Positions 16,334 to 25,921 are shown, counted from the first letter of the stretch. The stretch: DNA of 64,000 nucleotides from Marinomonas posidonica_A (GCF_043643765.1 NZ_JBHZSP010000006.1:124001-188000); one strand, 5' to 3'. Translations and numbers: made by a program. The notes: generated from the letters alone by a model not told the origin.

Positions 16334-17476
16334 ATGTCTTACCAAATTTATTCTCACGTCTTACCCAGTGCTTCTCCCGGTACTCAACGAGTACTGAAAG
16401 CGCATCATTTTGGAGAGGCTGGCGCTCGTCCTAAAATATACCTTCAAGCGGGTCTTCATGCCGATGAATGGCCCGGTTTTCTAGTGTTGAATAAGCTGAT
16501 CGCCAGGTTGAAAAAAGCCGAGCAAGCTGGGTGGATTAAAGGTGAAGTGATTATCGTGCCGGTGGCGAATCCGATTGGCTTGGCGCAGAATTTCCATGGC
16601 TATATTCCTGGTCGTTTTGCTTTTTCTGATGGCGGTGGCAATTTTAATCGTAACTGGCCTCGGTTAGGGGAAAAGGTAGAGAAGCGCATTAAGGGAGATG
16701 TGGCCGCTGAAACCGAAGTGAATGTATCCATAGTGCGTCAAGCAATTCGTGAAGAATTGGCTTTGTTACCAGAAATGACGGAGTTGCAAGGGATGAAAAA
16801 GACCTTATTGGCTTTGTCGATGGACGCGGACGAAGTGATTGATTTGCACTGTTCTGGTGAAGCTTGTATGCATGCTTATGTACCGCAAGAATTTGAAGAC
16901 TATTTCAAACCTTTATTAGGGCTTTTAAATTCAACTGTAGGTCTATCTGAACTGGAATCCGGCGCGGCGTCGTTTGATGAAACCAATGTCAGTGTTTGGC
17001 GCTCATTAAAAGCTCATTATGCGCATTTAATTCCCTGGGGATGTCGTTCTTTGACTGTGGAATTACGAGGGGAAAATGACATTAGTCATGAGTTTGCAGA
17101 CCAAGACGCGCAGGCTTTGTACGATTACTTGATATATCGAGATGTCATACAAGGCGTTGTTGTAGAACCCGATGTGTCGGCTGTTAACTATTACCCATTG
17201 GATGCCATGGATCTGGTGAAAGCGCCTTGTGCTGGGATTGTCTGTTATCACAAAGCCATCGGCGAGTCTGTGGAAGCGGGTGAAGTGATTGGTGAGGTGG
17301 TGAATTTACTAGACGATGATGTGGAAGCGTCGCATTATCCATTAGTCTCTCGTGCCAACGGCGTGTTGTTTGCCAGAGTGCAACGCCGTTTGGTGATGTG
17401 TGGCGAATCCATTGCTAAGATCGCGGGTAAAGAACATCTCGCTCACCGTGAAATCGGTCATTTATTTGAAGACTAG
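16334..17476 (+). CDS. Succinylglutamate desuccinylase/aspartoacylase-family (M14-like) deacylase
   Basis: 380 residues from the ATG at 16334 (GAGG close upstream); a GTG at 16310 would add 8 residues. Zinc ligands are visible as His and Glu in QAGLHADEWPG and His in EVIDLHCSGEACMHAY; the substrate loop GGGNFNRNWP follows the family pattern. Members hydrolyse N-acyl amino acids or amides (AstE, aspartoacylase) or deacylate precursors such as ectoine derivatives. The C-terminal 70 residues (APCAGIVCYHKAIGESVEAGEVIGEVVNLL) form a lipoyl-like hammerhead domain, usual in this subgroup. The exact substrate is unknown. Confidence 0.85.
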   Translation: MSYQIYSHVLPSASPGTQRVLKAHHFGEAGARPKIYLQAGLHADEWPGFLVLNKLIARLKKAEQAGWIKGEVIIVPVANPIGLAQNFHGYIPGRFAFSDGGGNFNRNWPRLGEKVEKRIKGDVAAETEVNVSIVRQAIREELALLPEMTELQGMKKTLLALSMDADEVIDLHCSGEACMHAYVPQEFEDYFKPLLGLLNSTVGLSELESGAASFDETNVSVWRSLKAHYAHLIPWGCRSLTVELRGENDISHEFADQDAQALYDYLIYRDVIQGVVVEPDVSAVNYYPLDAMDLVKAPCAGIVCYHKAIGESVEAGEVIGEVVNLLDDDVEASHYPLVSRANGVLFARVQRRLVMCGESIAKIAGKEHLAHREIGHLFED

Positions 17477-17486
17477 GCCTGTTATT

Positions 17487-19787
17487 TTGACCGATACTCC
17501 ATTTTCTACCCAGTCACTGAATTTAACCCCTGAGCAATTGGCGGTGGTTCATCATGATTTGCAGCAGCCAGCGAAGGTCATTGCGGTGGCGGGCGCAGGT
17601 AAAACCACGACACTCATCTCACGTATTGAGTATTTATTATCGCAAGGCATAGACGCGTCACAAATTGGCGTCTTTATGTTTAACAAAAGTGCGCAAGAAG
17701 AGTTTTCCCAACGCCTGAGTCAGCGACTCCTGCCACAAGGGATTCGCTCACCGAGTGTGATGACCTTTCACGCTTTTGGTATGCGCTTTTGTCGTCGCTT
17801 AGAGCAGCAAGATTGGTTGGCATCCGCTAAATTGCTGACAGACGATTTTAGCTTAATTAAGTTGTTGCGAGAGGCCATGTCACGGCTGTTAAAGCGCGGC
17901 GAAAAAATCACCATTCAAGATGAGAAAGAGTGGTTGGAAGACGTATTACTTTTTATTGATCAAGTAAAAGCGTCGAACTTGTCAGTAAATGATGTGTTTG
18001 AGCAACTGGGTTGGTCGAAGGAACGCCATTTTTTTGTGGCTCTGTTTGACGAATTAGAAGGGCTGCGCCAGCGCCAGAATATACGTTTTTTCGCCGATTT
18101 GTTAAGCGACCCTTATCAATTGGTTAGTGATTTATCTGAACCAGATTTACAGCGTGTGCGCGCTTTAGTCCCCAATTTTCAATATTTATTGATTGACGAA
18201 TTTCAAGACATCAATCCTTGTCAGTATGAATTGTTAAAACGGCTTTACCCAGTGCCTTGTCAATGGATGATTGTGGGTGATGTGCAGCAATGCATTTATG
18301 AATGGCGTGGCGCTAGCCCTGATATTATGGCGCGTCAATTTGATGCGGAATTTGCCAGCACAATAACCTACCCATTGAGTACCAGTTTTCGCTTTGGTCA
18401 TGCTATCGGGCTAATGGCGTCAAGTGTCATCAGTGAGAATGATCCCGAGGCGTTAGTGGTGGGGCTTGGTGAACGGACACGGGTGTCTTTTGCCAAATCG
18501 CCAAAAACAGGTAAAGCCTTATTAGGGGAACTAAAAGCTTGGGTTGAAGAGGGCAAAGCTTTAACTGACTGTGCTGTTTTAGTGCGTTTATACAGTGATA
18601 TGGTACCAGTGCAATTGGCGCTGATGCACAAAGCCGTGCCGTATCAGTTACATGGTGATTCGCCCTTATTAGAGAACCGCCAAATTCGTATGTTAATGGC
18701 GTATCTCGCTGTGATGGCGGGTGGCCTTGAAGTAGCAAGTCATTTTTTTCATACCGACGATGTTGAGTATCTATTAACGGTGCCCAGTTTAGGTGGCGCG
18801 GTGGCGCAACGGCGGCAGCTGATTCAGCAAGCGAAACAGTCGCCACATTTGTTTCCGCAGATTGTTGAAAACATGGCCGATGCGAGTGATGGTTGGCGTG
18901 CGAAGAAGCTGTATGAAAGAGCGGATTGGTTGCGAAGTTTAAGTGCATATCGCAAGGATCCAGCGCAAGGTTTGGTGCATACGATGGAAAAGTTGGGAAT
19001 TTATCGCTATTTCGAAAGTACCAGTAGTAAAGACATACAAGCACAGGAGAAAATCGCTACCTGCGAGGCGTTTATTGCTTACGTGCGAGGGGTTGGAGGC
19101 GATGCAGCGAGCATTTTACAACAACTTGCCAGCCTCAACGAAAGCCAGTCTGATGTGGCACAAGGTGTGCATCTGATGACGATCCATAAATCCAAAGGCT
19201 TGGAGTTTGGGCAAGTACTTTTGTGTGGATTGCAGGAAGGTCGGTTTCCGTATTATGAAGAAGACTTGAGTGCGATCGACAAGCAAGCAGCCAATGAATT
19301 GGCGGCTGAGCGGCGTTTATTCTATGTAGCCATGACGCGAGCACGTCAGAAACTGGTGCTATTGGAAACACCGAGTGCGGAAGAGAACAAACAAATGAAG
19401 CTGGGGAGCATTCCCCGAGCCGGTTTAAAATCGTTGTCATTATCCCGTTTTATATTTGAGGCTCAGCCTCATGCGGTCAGCCAGATTTGCGAGGCTTGGT
19501 ATCAGGCTCGCAATGGTGATGTGATTGATACGGAAAAAGGCTCTGTTTTTCAGCGCTACTTGGCGTTTGTTCAGCCTTCTCCTGATGTCACTTTTCGTCA
19601 TAAAGTGGCTGGTAAAGGGCGACTCAAGCCGGGGGACAAGGTACGTCATGATCAGTTTGGTCAAGGGGTGGTTGTCCGACAAGAAGAAGACGATAGGCAG
19701 ATGATTATTGTTGATTTTGGCGAAGCCGGGTTGAAGCGATTTAACCCAAAACATACGAAATTAGTGAAGCTTTCTTCACGGAGTTAA
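17487..19787 (+). CDS. UvrD/Rep-family superfamily-1 DNA helicase
   Basis: 766 residues from the TTG at 17487, which follows the preceding stop by 10 bp and has an AGG 9 nt upstream; the open frame runs to 17400 but that part overlaps the deacylase gene. Motif I is VAGAGKTTTL, II LLIDEFQDINP, III GDVQQCIYEWRG, V HLMTIHKSKGLEF and VI RLFYVAMTRAR, so a 3'-5' ATP-dependent helicase. The C-terminal KPGDKVRHDQFGQGVVVRQEE matches the Tudor-like tail of UvrD/PcrA that touches RNA polymerase. It is a paralogue-type helicase rather than canonical UvrD, judged by weaker motif conservation (DEFQD, RWRG variant). Confidence 0.88.
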   Translation: MTDTPFSTQSLNLTPEQLAVVHHDLQQPAKVIAVAGAGKTTTLISRIEYLLSQGIDASQIGVFMFNKSAQEEFSQRLSQRLLPQGIRSPSVMTFHAFGMRFCRRLEQQDWLASAKLLTDDFSLIKLLREAMSRLLKRGEKITIQDEKEWLEDVLLFIDQVKASNLSVNDVFEQLGWSKERHFFVALFDELEGLRQRQNIRFFADLLSDPYQLVSDLSEPDLQRVRALVPNFQYLLIDEFQDINPCQYELLKRLYPVPCQWMIVGDVQQCIYEWRGASPDIMARQFDAEFASTITYPLSTSFRFGHAIGLMASSVISENDPEALVVGLGERTRVSFAKSPKTGKALLGELKAWVEEGKALTDCAVLVRLYSDMVPVQLALMHKAVPYQLHGDSPLLENRQIRMLMAYLAVMAGGLEVASHFFHTDDVEYLLTVPSLGGAVAQRRQLIQQAKQSPHLFPQIVENMADASDGWRAKKLYERADWLRSLSAYRKDPAQGLVHTMEKLGIYRYFESTSSKDIQAQEKIATCEAFIAYVRGVGGDAASILQQLASLNESQSDVAQGVHLMTIHKSKGLEFGQVLLCGLQEGRFPYYEEDLSAIDKQAANELAAERRLFYVAMTRARQKLVLLETPSAEENKQMKLGSIPRAGLKSLSLSRFIFEAQPHAVSQICEAWYQARNGDVIDTEKGSVFQRYLAFVQPSPDVTFRHKVAGKGRLKPGDKVRHDQFGQGVVVRQEEDDRQMIIVDFGEAGLKRFNPKHTKLVKLSSRS

Positions 19788-19807
19788 TCCGTAACAGGAG
19801 ACGTTAT

Positions 19808-20761
19808 ATGTCCATTCCACTCATCGATTTAGCCAAATTAACGCATCAAAGTGATTCAGTACGCTTAGCAGAAGTGAAAGCCTTAGATAAGGCTTGTCGT
19901 GAAATCGGCTTTTTCTATCTAACCAACACCGGAGTGTCTGCGTCTTTGACGAAGGCGTTGATGCGCGAGGCAAAGCGTTTTTTTAACCAGCCTCAAGAGG
20001 TTAAAAATGCCATTGATATCAAAAACAGCCCTAATCACCGAGGCTATGGCAACATTGGTGAAGAACAGCTTGATGAAGTGACTCATGCGGACTGGAAAGA
20101 AACCTTTGATATGGCGTTGGATTTTCCAACAGATCATCCTTTGGTATCAAAATACCCGACCATGTATGGGCCAAACCAAAACCCAAGTGATCCTGCCACG
20201 GTTGAAGTTTTGCAAGACTATTACGTAGAGACGTTTCAGGTGGCGCAAAAATTATTAACGGCCATGGCACAAGCCTTGTCTCTAGAAGATGATTTCTTTA
20301 CTCGTTGCTTTACTGATCACGTCACTGTGCTGCGCATGATCCACTATCCGCCACGTCCTGAAGCGGCTCATGATAATGGTGCTGGCGCACATACAGATTA
20401 TGGTTGTGTGACCTTGTTGCTACAAGATCAAATTGGTGGTTTGCAAGTGAAAAATCGCCATGGTGAGTGGGTGGATGCTACACCAATAGAGAATGCTTTA
20501 GTGGTAAACATCGGTGATTTAATGCAGCACTGGACAAACGACGAATATGTCTCGACCGCTCATCGTGTGCGGGCATCTTTACCGGATGTGCATCGTTATT
20601 CTTTTCCATTCTTTGTTGAGCCTGACTATGAGACGGAAGTGAGTTGTGTGCCAAGTTGTCAGTCTGAAAGTAAGCCCGCTAAGTATGAAAAAGTTCTAGC
20701 GGGAGATTGGATTCAATCGCGATTTGATGCCACTTATGCGTATCGAGAAGACAAGCACTAA
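19808..20761 (+). CDS. Isopenicillin N synthase-like 2-oxoglutarate/Fe(II) oxygenase
   Basis: 317 residues; AGGAG 7 nt before the ATG. An N-terminal DIOX_N region (REIGFFYLTNTGVS, NHRGYGNIGEE) is followed by a jelly-roll core. The iron ligands are His and Asp in GAHTDYGCVTLL and His in STAHRVRA, with the downstream RYSFPFF containing the 2-oxoglutarate-binding Arg-x-Ser. The family hydroxylates or desaturates small molecules; no biosynthetic cluster adjoins, so the substrate is unknown. It lies 20 bp after the helicase gene on the same strand. Confidence 0.88.
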   Translation: MSIPLIDLAKLTHQSDSVRLAEVKALDKACREIGFFYLTNTGVSASLTKALMREAKRFFNQPQEVKNAIDIKNSPNHRGYGNIGEEQLDEVTHADWKETFDMALDFPTDHPLVSKYPTMYGPNQNPSDPATVEVLQDYYVETFQVAQKLLTAMAQALSLEDDFFTRCFTDHVTVLRMIHYPPRPEAAHDNGAGAHTDYGCVTLLLQDQIGGLQVKNRHGEWVDATPIENALVVNIGDLMQHWTNDEYVSTAHRVRASLPDVHRYSFPFFVEPDYETEVSCVPSCQSESKPAKYEKVLAGDWIQSRFDATYAYREDKH

Positions 20762-20808
20762 AAAGTGGTTGTTAGAAGCGTTGACGGTCAGCAATGAAAT
20801 TGAGCGCG

Positions 20809-21594
20809 CTACGCGCTCAATTTCATTAGATCGGGTAGCGCTTGAATCTGATATTGATTGCCTCTGATTTTCGCAATATGCCCTGCCGGTACCAATGTCC
20901 AGCCTTGATTGGACAGTTCTAACGGTTCGGAACCAATGACAATGTGGTTTTCAAATGCTTTGCAGTAGAGGCTGGGCGCTTGCTCGTCACTGGAAAAGCG
21001 AATGGCGATCATTTCATCACCGTTGGATACCACAGAGGTAAACCTCAACGGTTCTTGAATGTCTTTTTGCTTCATGATGTCGAGAATCTGTGCCAAGGTG
21101 TCGGCAATGGCTTGTTCTGGATCTTGCTCCAAACCATTGGCAATCATCAATAAGAAAATCACTTCAGAGTCGGTTGCTCCTTGGCGTTCACCATAGAGGG
21201 ATTCTGGAATCAGTCGATCTAGCTGATAACGAATGGATTCATAACCTCCAATTTGTCCGTTGTGCATGAACAGCCAGTTCTTATAGCTGAATGGGTGACA
21301 GTTAGAGCGGCTGGTGGCGGTGCCAGTGGAGGCACGAACATGAGCAAAAAAGAGACCGCTTTTGATGTGTCTCGCGAGACTTTTTAGGTTACTGTCGCTC
21401 CATGCTGGCAGTATTTCATGATATAAGCCTGGTTCACTACGCTCATCATACCAACCTAAACCAAAGCCATCGGCATTGACGGTCACTTCGGATTTTTTCG
21501 CGCTCAGACTTTGGTGAACGAGTGAATGCTCCTGTTCAAATAACAATGACTCAAGGTACACCTCGCTCCCTTGATAGGCCATCCAACGACACAT
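20809..21594 (-). CDS. Class II glutamine amidotransferase, YafJ-like
   Basis: 261 residues. The mature N-terminus is MCRWMAYQGSEVYLESLLF, putting the catalytic Cys at position 2 as in Ntn-type glutamine amidotransferases. Other markers are GFGLGWYDERSEPGLYHEILPAWSD and the HVRASTGTATSRSNCHPFSYKNWLFMHNGQIGG stretch. AGGAG precedes the ATG. These stand-alone domains hydrolyse glutamine or related gamma-glutamyl compounds; the partner and product are unproven. Confidence 0.88.
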   Translation of the reverse strand: MCRWMAYQGSEVYLESLLFEQEHSLVHQSLSAKKSEVTVNADGFGLGWYDERSEPGLYHEILPAWSDSNLKSLARHIKSGLFFAHVRASTGTATSRSNCHPFSYKNWLFMHNGQIGGYESIRYQLDRLIPESLYGERQGATDSEVIFLLMIANGLEQDPEQAIADTLAQILDIMKQKDIQEPLRFTSVVSNGDEMIAIRFSSDEQAPSLYCKAFENHIVIGSEPLELSNQGWTLVPAGHIAKIRGNQYQIQALPDLMKLSA

Positions 21595-21684
21595 ATTGCT
21601 CTCCTGACTGCAAGAAGCCGATAAGGCTAGAAAGATAAAAGGGAAACGATATGTCTCCCTTTTGCTCTGCAGGTATCTTAATGA

Positions 21685-23352
21685 TTAGACATTAAAGTAA
21701 CTGATTTTGTTTGAAAGTTGTTTTGCCAAATTGGCCAGCTGCCCAGCCGACTGGCTGATTGAGTGAATCGAGTTGGTGGTTTTTTCTGTAATGCTTGTAA
21801 TGTTCGACACATTTCGGTTCACCTCGGCAGTAACTGAGGCTTGCTCTTCCGCCGTGGCTGAAATGCGGTCGTTCATTTCTCGAATCTTAGACACCGACTG
21901 ATTGATGTTTAATAACGATTCTTCTTCGTGTTTCACTTGCTCTACGGCATTGGTTGAGCGTTGATGACTTGATGTCATCGCGGCAACGGCAGAAGAGGTG
22001 CCGGATTGCAGCAGAGTGATCATTTTTTCAATCTGTTGAGTGGCATCCTGAGTATTCTGCGCGAGATGACGAACTTCGTCGGCTACCACGGCAAAGCCTC
22101 GGCCTTGTTCGCCCGCTCGTGCGGCTTCAATCGCCGCGTTTAAGGCCAGCAGGTTGGTTTGTTCTGCAATGCCTAAAATCACATTCAGAATGTTGCTGAT
22201 TTCATTGGTGTTCACTTGCAATTCATTGATCGTCTGGGCTGATCCGGCGATTTCTTCTGCCAATTCTTGAATGCTGTTAATGGTTCTGGTGACAATTTCT
22301 GCCCCTTCATTGGCCGCGGTTTCGGCATCATGAGCCGCATTACTGGCATCCGTTGTGGATTCCGAGACATGGACCGCCGTGGCCTGAATCTCGCTGATGG
22401 CCTGAGAAATCAATTGCGTTTCTTCTTGTTGACGATCCACCATGTCGGAAGATTCATCTGTGATACGGTTCAGGTCGTTGGCGGCATTGGTTAGCATGTC
22501 ACTGGACTTGGCCACATCGTGAAGAATGCTACTGAGTTGAACAACCAGTTTGTCCATAGCGGTTTCTAACATGCCGATTTCGTCTGTACGTTTGCTGTTA
22601 ACCGGTTCTTGCGATAAATCCCCGGAGGCAATGCCTTCTGCGCGACGAACCGCTTTAATAAGAGGACGACAGATGCCATTGATGATTAATAAGCTGATGG
22701 TGACGCCAATCATGATGAGTAATGCGGCTAAACCACCACTTGCATAGATGGTTTGGTCCAATTTACTGTTTTGATTGTCGGCCACTTGATTGCTGTATTC
22801 ATTGATGGAGCTGATGATAATTTCCATTTGAGCATTCACGCTTTCAAGGCTGGCGTCAGCAATTCGGCGAGCTTTATTGGCCTGCAGTGTTTTCAGTTTA
22901 ATCCACCAACCGTAGGTTTCGGTACTGGCTTTTAAGAAGGTCGCTTGTTGTTCTTCCAATAAATCAATGTGCCCTAATAGAGTCGTTAGTCCGTCATTTT
23001 CTGGCATCTCATTTAGAATGCCTTTTACGCTGTCAATGCTGGTCAGTAGTTCGTCAGTATAGGCTTTGAATTTTTCTTCCGATTCAGCGATCAGCTCAGT
23101 ACCATAACCCCCCATGGATTTGGCGATCGATACTTGGAAATAGCCTCGTTCAAATTCAACGGATTGTTGTAATAGTAGTTGGCGGCTCTTTTCCAGATGC
23201 TTCACCAGTTGCAAACTTTGCGAGGAAAGGCTTTGCAATTCAGAAGAGACGGATTTACTGGATAGTGCCGAGCTAATACTCAAGCCAATGATGACAATGG
23301 AGAATAGAGCAATTAGGGAAAGGATTTTGGTGCGTACGGACAAATTTAGCAT
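21685..23352 (-). CDS. Methyl-accepting chemotaxis protein (four-helix-bundle sensor)
   Basis: 555 residues. Membrane segment 1 at about 12-32, a 170-residue helical periplasmic sensor, membrane segment 2 at about 203-225 (LAALLIMIGVTISLLII), a HAMP domain, and the signalling domain with the hairpin tip EQTNLLALNAAIEAARAGEQGRGFAVVADEVR. It transmits ligand signals to CheA/CheW. The ligand cannot be inferred. AGGAG lies before the ATG. The 349-bp gap to hisI holds its promoter and the hisI terminator; no other gene is evident there. Confidence 0.93.
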   Translation of the reverse strand: MLNLSVRTKILSLIALFSIVIIGLSISSALSSKSVSSELQSLSSQSLQLVKHLEKSRQLLLQQSVEFERGYFQVSIAKSMGGYGTELIAESEEKFKAYTDELLTSIDSVKGILNEMPENDGLTTLLGHIDLLEEQQATFLKASTETYGWWIKLKTLQANKARRIADASLESVNAQMEIIISSINEYSNQVADNQNSKLDQTIYASGGLAALLIMIGVTISLLIINGICRPLIKAVRRAEGIASGDLSQEPVNSKRTDEIGMLETAMDKLVVQLSSILHDVAKSSDMLTNAANDLNRITDESSDMVDRQQEETQLISQAISEIQATAVHVSESTTDASNAAHDAETAANEGAEIVTRTINSIQELAEEIAGSAQTINELQVNTNEISNILNVILGIAEQTNLLALNAAIEAARAGEQGRGFAVVADEVRHLAQNTQDATQQIEKMITLLQSGTSSAVAAMTSSHQRSTNAVEQVKHEEESLLNINQSVSKIREMNDRISATAEEQASVTAEVNRNVSNITSITEKTTNSIHSISQSAGQLANLAKQLSNKISYFNV

Positions 23353-23629
23353 GGTTGCTCCTGAGTTGTCTTTGTCGTGAGGTGAGCAATCCCTATGCCA
23401 GTTAACGTTACATCTAGATACAAATGCTGTTTATTTTTCACTGTGCTTTTCTCCTTTTGGGAGTCGTAGAGGAGGGGAAACCTTTTGGTTAAGGCCTTTG
23501 TTTTATAATTTGTTATTATTATTGCGTGTAGAAGTGAGATAGGCAAGATGGCAAGAGTGTGTAAATAAAAAGAATATAACAAGATCTGAGTTATGCAAGG
23601 TGGTTAGAAAATAAGATGGTTAAAAAATA

Positions 23630-23663
23630 GGGCATAAAATGGATCTGGTGATTTTTTATGCCC
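23630..23663 (-). terminator. Terminator of hisI
   Basis: GGGCATAAAA (23630-23639) pairs with TTTTATGCCC (23654-23663); on the minus strand it is followed by TATTTTTT. Confidence 0.75.
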
Positions 23664-23701
23664 AATTTTAGTGCGTTTGTTATGCCTGGTTGGTCTTCAG
23701 A

Positions 23702-24109
23702 TCATTTTTCTGGTGCAGAATTGATGACGACGTGATTCCCTTCTACTTTGAAGAAGAAACAATCTCGGCGGTTGGTGTGACAAGCAGGACCTTTTTGGTC
23801 TACCTGCAATAAGATGCAATCACCATCGCAATCAAAAGACATGGAAATCAATGTTTGACGATGACCTGAACTTTCACCTTTGCGCCAATAAGTTTGGCGA
23901 GAGCGTGACCAGTAGCAGACTTGTCCTGTTTCTAAGGTTTCGCGAATCGATTTCTCGTTCATGTAAGCCAACATCAAGACTTCACCCGTATCGTGTTGCT
24001 GAGCTATGGCCGCAATTAATCCAGCATCGTCTGTTTTTAAATTGGCTAGTATTGTGTCCAATGGCAATTGCTCGCCTTTGGCTAAATGTTCATAGGCTTT
24101 TAAACTCAT
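23702..24109 (-). CDS. hisI: Phosphoribosyl-AMP cyclohydrolase
   Basis: 135 residues, single-function HisI (no HisE fusion). Opens the purine ring of PR-AMP to ProFAR in histidine synthesis. The signature VCYWSRSRQTYWRKGESSGHRQ and the metal-binding DCDGDCILLQVDQKGPACHTNRRDCFF (Cys and Asp ligands for Zn and Mg) are intact. Its start overlaps the stop of the upstream double-T-fold gene by 4 bp (ATGA-type coupling), which is an unusual partner; other his genes are absent from this window. Confidence 0.95.
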   Translation of the reverse strand: MSLKAYEHLAKGEQLPLDTILANLKTDDAGLIAAIAQQHDTGEVLMLAYMNEKSIRETLETGQVCYWSRSRQTYWRKGESSGHRQTLISMSFDCDGDCILLQVDQKGPACHTNRRDCFFFKVEGNHVVINSAPEK

Positions 24110-24969
24110 TTTGTTACCTTATATTCAGAAATGGCACCTTTTCCAATACCTTCAAAACCATGCGCTTCAATGAGGCTACCAACATGTTCGTGGGCTAATA
24201 CATAAGCGACGTGAGCGGATAAAGATTCCACCGTGGTATCGCAATCCAACATATAGACTTGTTGACTATCAATGGTGAGTTCAAACAAGCCTTGTTGGCT
24301 GGTATAGCTGAAATAATGGTGTGGTCGACCATTAATGTCGACGATTTTTTGCAAATCTTCCTGGGTGCCCAAATAAATGTCTTGCCAGCGTTTTGCCCAA
24401 TCGTCTTCTAACGCTGCATCGGCTTGGCCATCTCGATAAATCTCAATGGTGGATCGATGGCCGTGAGCGATACGCTGACAATTACCGGCATGCTTCTTTA
24501 AACCATGGCTATATTGGTACTGAGCACCTGCTATCGGTTCTGGTGTGAAACGAATACTGACCGCTTCCAATTCAGCCGGTAACAGATCGAGAATTTGTTG
24601 TTCTACCCAAATTGCTGCTAGAGAAGGCGTAATTTGCTGGCACGGTAAGGAGCAAATGGCTTGTGATGGTGCATCACACTGGAAATATCGCCCGTCTTCA
24701 TGTGCGAACTGAAAAGACACGCGATCATGGTCGAGTTCAATGAGTTGAGTGCTTGGATGCTCAGCCGGAATAGCAAGCATGTGATCGATGTTGTCATCCA
24801 GCCATTTCTTAATTTGTTTTTTAACGATACTGAAATCGCAAATCATGCTTTCATCGTTTAATTTACCGGTCAGAACAATGTCTGTCTGCCAGCTTTCACC
24901 CAACAATCCACGTTCAGCATCGTAGTAGGAAAAATCCACGTGCGTTAGGTTTTTTACAAATAGCTTCAA
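24106..24969 (-). CDS. Tandem 6-carboxytetrahydropterin synthase/PTPS-like protein
   Basis: 287 residues from the TTG at 24969, chosen because AAGGAG lies 7 nt upstream; an open frame reaches 25077 without such support. Two T-fold PTPS-like units are visible. The first contains GLLGESWQTDIVLTGKLND and CDFSIVKKQIKKWLDDNIDHML; the second contains KKHAGNCQRIAHGHRSTIEIYRDG with the zinc-binding His-x-His. Single-unit relatives (QueD, about 120 residues) make carboxytetrahydropterin for queuosine. This double form occurs in marine gammaproteobacteria; its product is unproven. Translationally coupled to hisI. Confidence 0.8.
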   Translation of the reverse strand: MKLFVKNLTHVDFSYYDAERGLLGESWQTDIVLTGKLNDESMICDFSIVKKQIKKWLDDNIDHMLAIPAEHPSTQLIELDHDRVSFQFAHEDGRYFQCDAPSQAICSLPCQQITPSLAAIWVEQQILDLLPAELEAVSIRFTPEPIAGAQYQYSHGLKKHAGNCQRIAHGHRSTIEIYRDGQADAALEDDWAKRWQDIYLGTQEDLQKIVDINGRPHHYFSYTSQQGLFELTIDSQQVYMLDCDTTVESLSAHVAYVLAHEHVGSLIEAHGFEGIGKGAISEYKVTK

Positions 24970-25112
24970 CGTGCCACTCCTTAAATCTGATGGCGCGTAT
25001 CTTACCCTAATTAAAAAGCAGGATATAGCAGAGGAATCACAAGCCATACTATGTCGAGCGAGTCGAATATCTTGCAATGAAGGTAAGTATTTGAAAAACC
25101 TTAAGAAGGCGG

Positions 25113-25140
25113 TTGATATTTCAAATTGGCCGCGTATAAT
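25113..25140 (+). promoter_or_regulatory. Promoter of ffs
   Basis: -35 TTGATA (25113-25118), 16-bp spacer, -10 TATAAT (25135-25140). Transcription would begin near 25147, leaving a 5' leader of about 24 nt that RNase P would remove. Confidence 0.75.
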
Positions 25141-25170
25141 CTCGCCCCAAGGTCAACAGACCTCCTTTAT

Positions 25171-25284
25171 GGTGTCTCTGCTGGTCCCCTCGCAACAATA
25201 AATCGTGAATCTGGTCAGGTCCGGAAGGAAGCAGCCACAGCGATGGACTTGTGTGCCGAGGTGCGGCTGGTAGAGATGCCACCT
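25171..25284 (+). ncRNA. ffs: 4.5S RNA of the signal recognition particle
   Basis: About 113 nt folding as one long hairpin: GGTGTCTCTGCTGG at the 5' side complements CTGGTAGAGATGCCACC at the 3' side. The invariant apical region GGTCAGGTCCGGAAGGAAGC, bound by Ffh, is present at 25215-25234. It pairs with Ffh to target membrane proteins to SecYEG. The strong promoter just upstream supports it. Ends are placed by the pairing of the outer helix and could move by a few bases. Confidence 0.95.
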
Positions 25285-25369
25285 AATCTTTTCTATCCAT
25301 TCTTAATCTCAGTAAAGCTTAATCAAGTTGTATTCTTTCTTCACTATTAGACTAAGCTTTCGTTGATCG

Positions 25370-25921
25370 TCAATGCATATCATTACTTATTGATTTTAGG
25401 CACCAACCATGACTTTGAGCTTTTTTAAGAGACATCGCTTGAACATGATTGCAGCCACCCACATAACTGGAAGGGTTAGAGCATTCCATACCACATTGAG
25501 GGCAAATGTGATTTAGTGCTTCATTCACGATAGATCTGACTTCAAATACTTGAACACCTAATTCCAATCCAGTTAGCGCAAAGACATGATGAAGTAAATA
25601 AATGATACTTTTACCTTGCATGTTTTCAGGTAAATGAATGTCTCCATAGCCTATGGATGACACGCTAGTAAGACTGTCTTCCCAAATTAGTTCGCTCTCG
25701 TTTTCAATTATTACGGTGACAGTCGTTCGAATATTCTTTTTCTTTTTCTTCTTCTTTTCTTCCTCCAATGTAGAGAGCTCGACGGTAAAGTGGATTTCTC
25801 TGTTATCCCTTTCTTTTGTGTTTCTTATGATTTTTAACTCTCCATGATCTTCATGCATAAAAAAATACATCATTTGCTGATGTTCTTGACCTTCGAAATC
25901 AATATGGTTGTTTTGATCCAT
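25370..25921 (-). CDS. Unknown protein with poly-Lys tract and C-terminal Cys cluster
   Basis: 183 residues, not recognised. Three parts: an acidic/polar N-terminus (MDQNNHIDFEGQEHQQMMYFFMHEDHGELKIIRN), an EEEKKKKKKK tract at about residues 53-62 encoded by an A/G-only run, and a C-terminal ICPQCGMECSNPSSYVGGCNHVQ segment whose Cys and His spacing suggests a zinc knuckle. GGAG lies 10 nt before the ATG. No signal peptide. Flanked by ffs and an exported protein gene, with no operon partner. Confidence 0.6.
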   Translation of the reverse strand: MDQNNHIDFEGQEHQQMMYFFMHEDHGELKIIRNTKERDNREIHFTVELSTLEEEKKKKKKKNIRTTVTVIIENESELIWEDSLTSVSSIGYGDIHLPENMQGKSIIYLLHHVFALTGLELGVQVFEVRSIVNEALNHICPQCGMECSNPSSYVGGCNHVQAMSLKKAQSHGWCLKSISNDMH

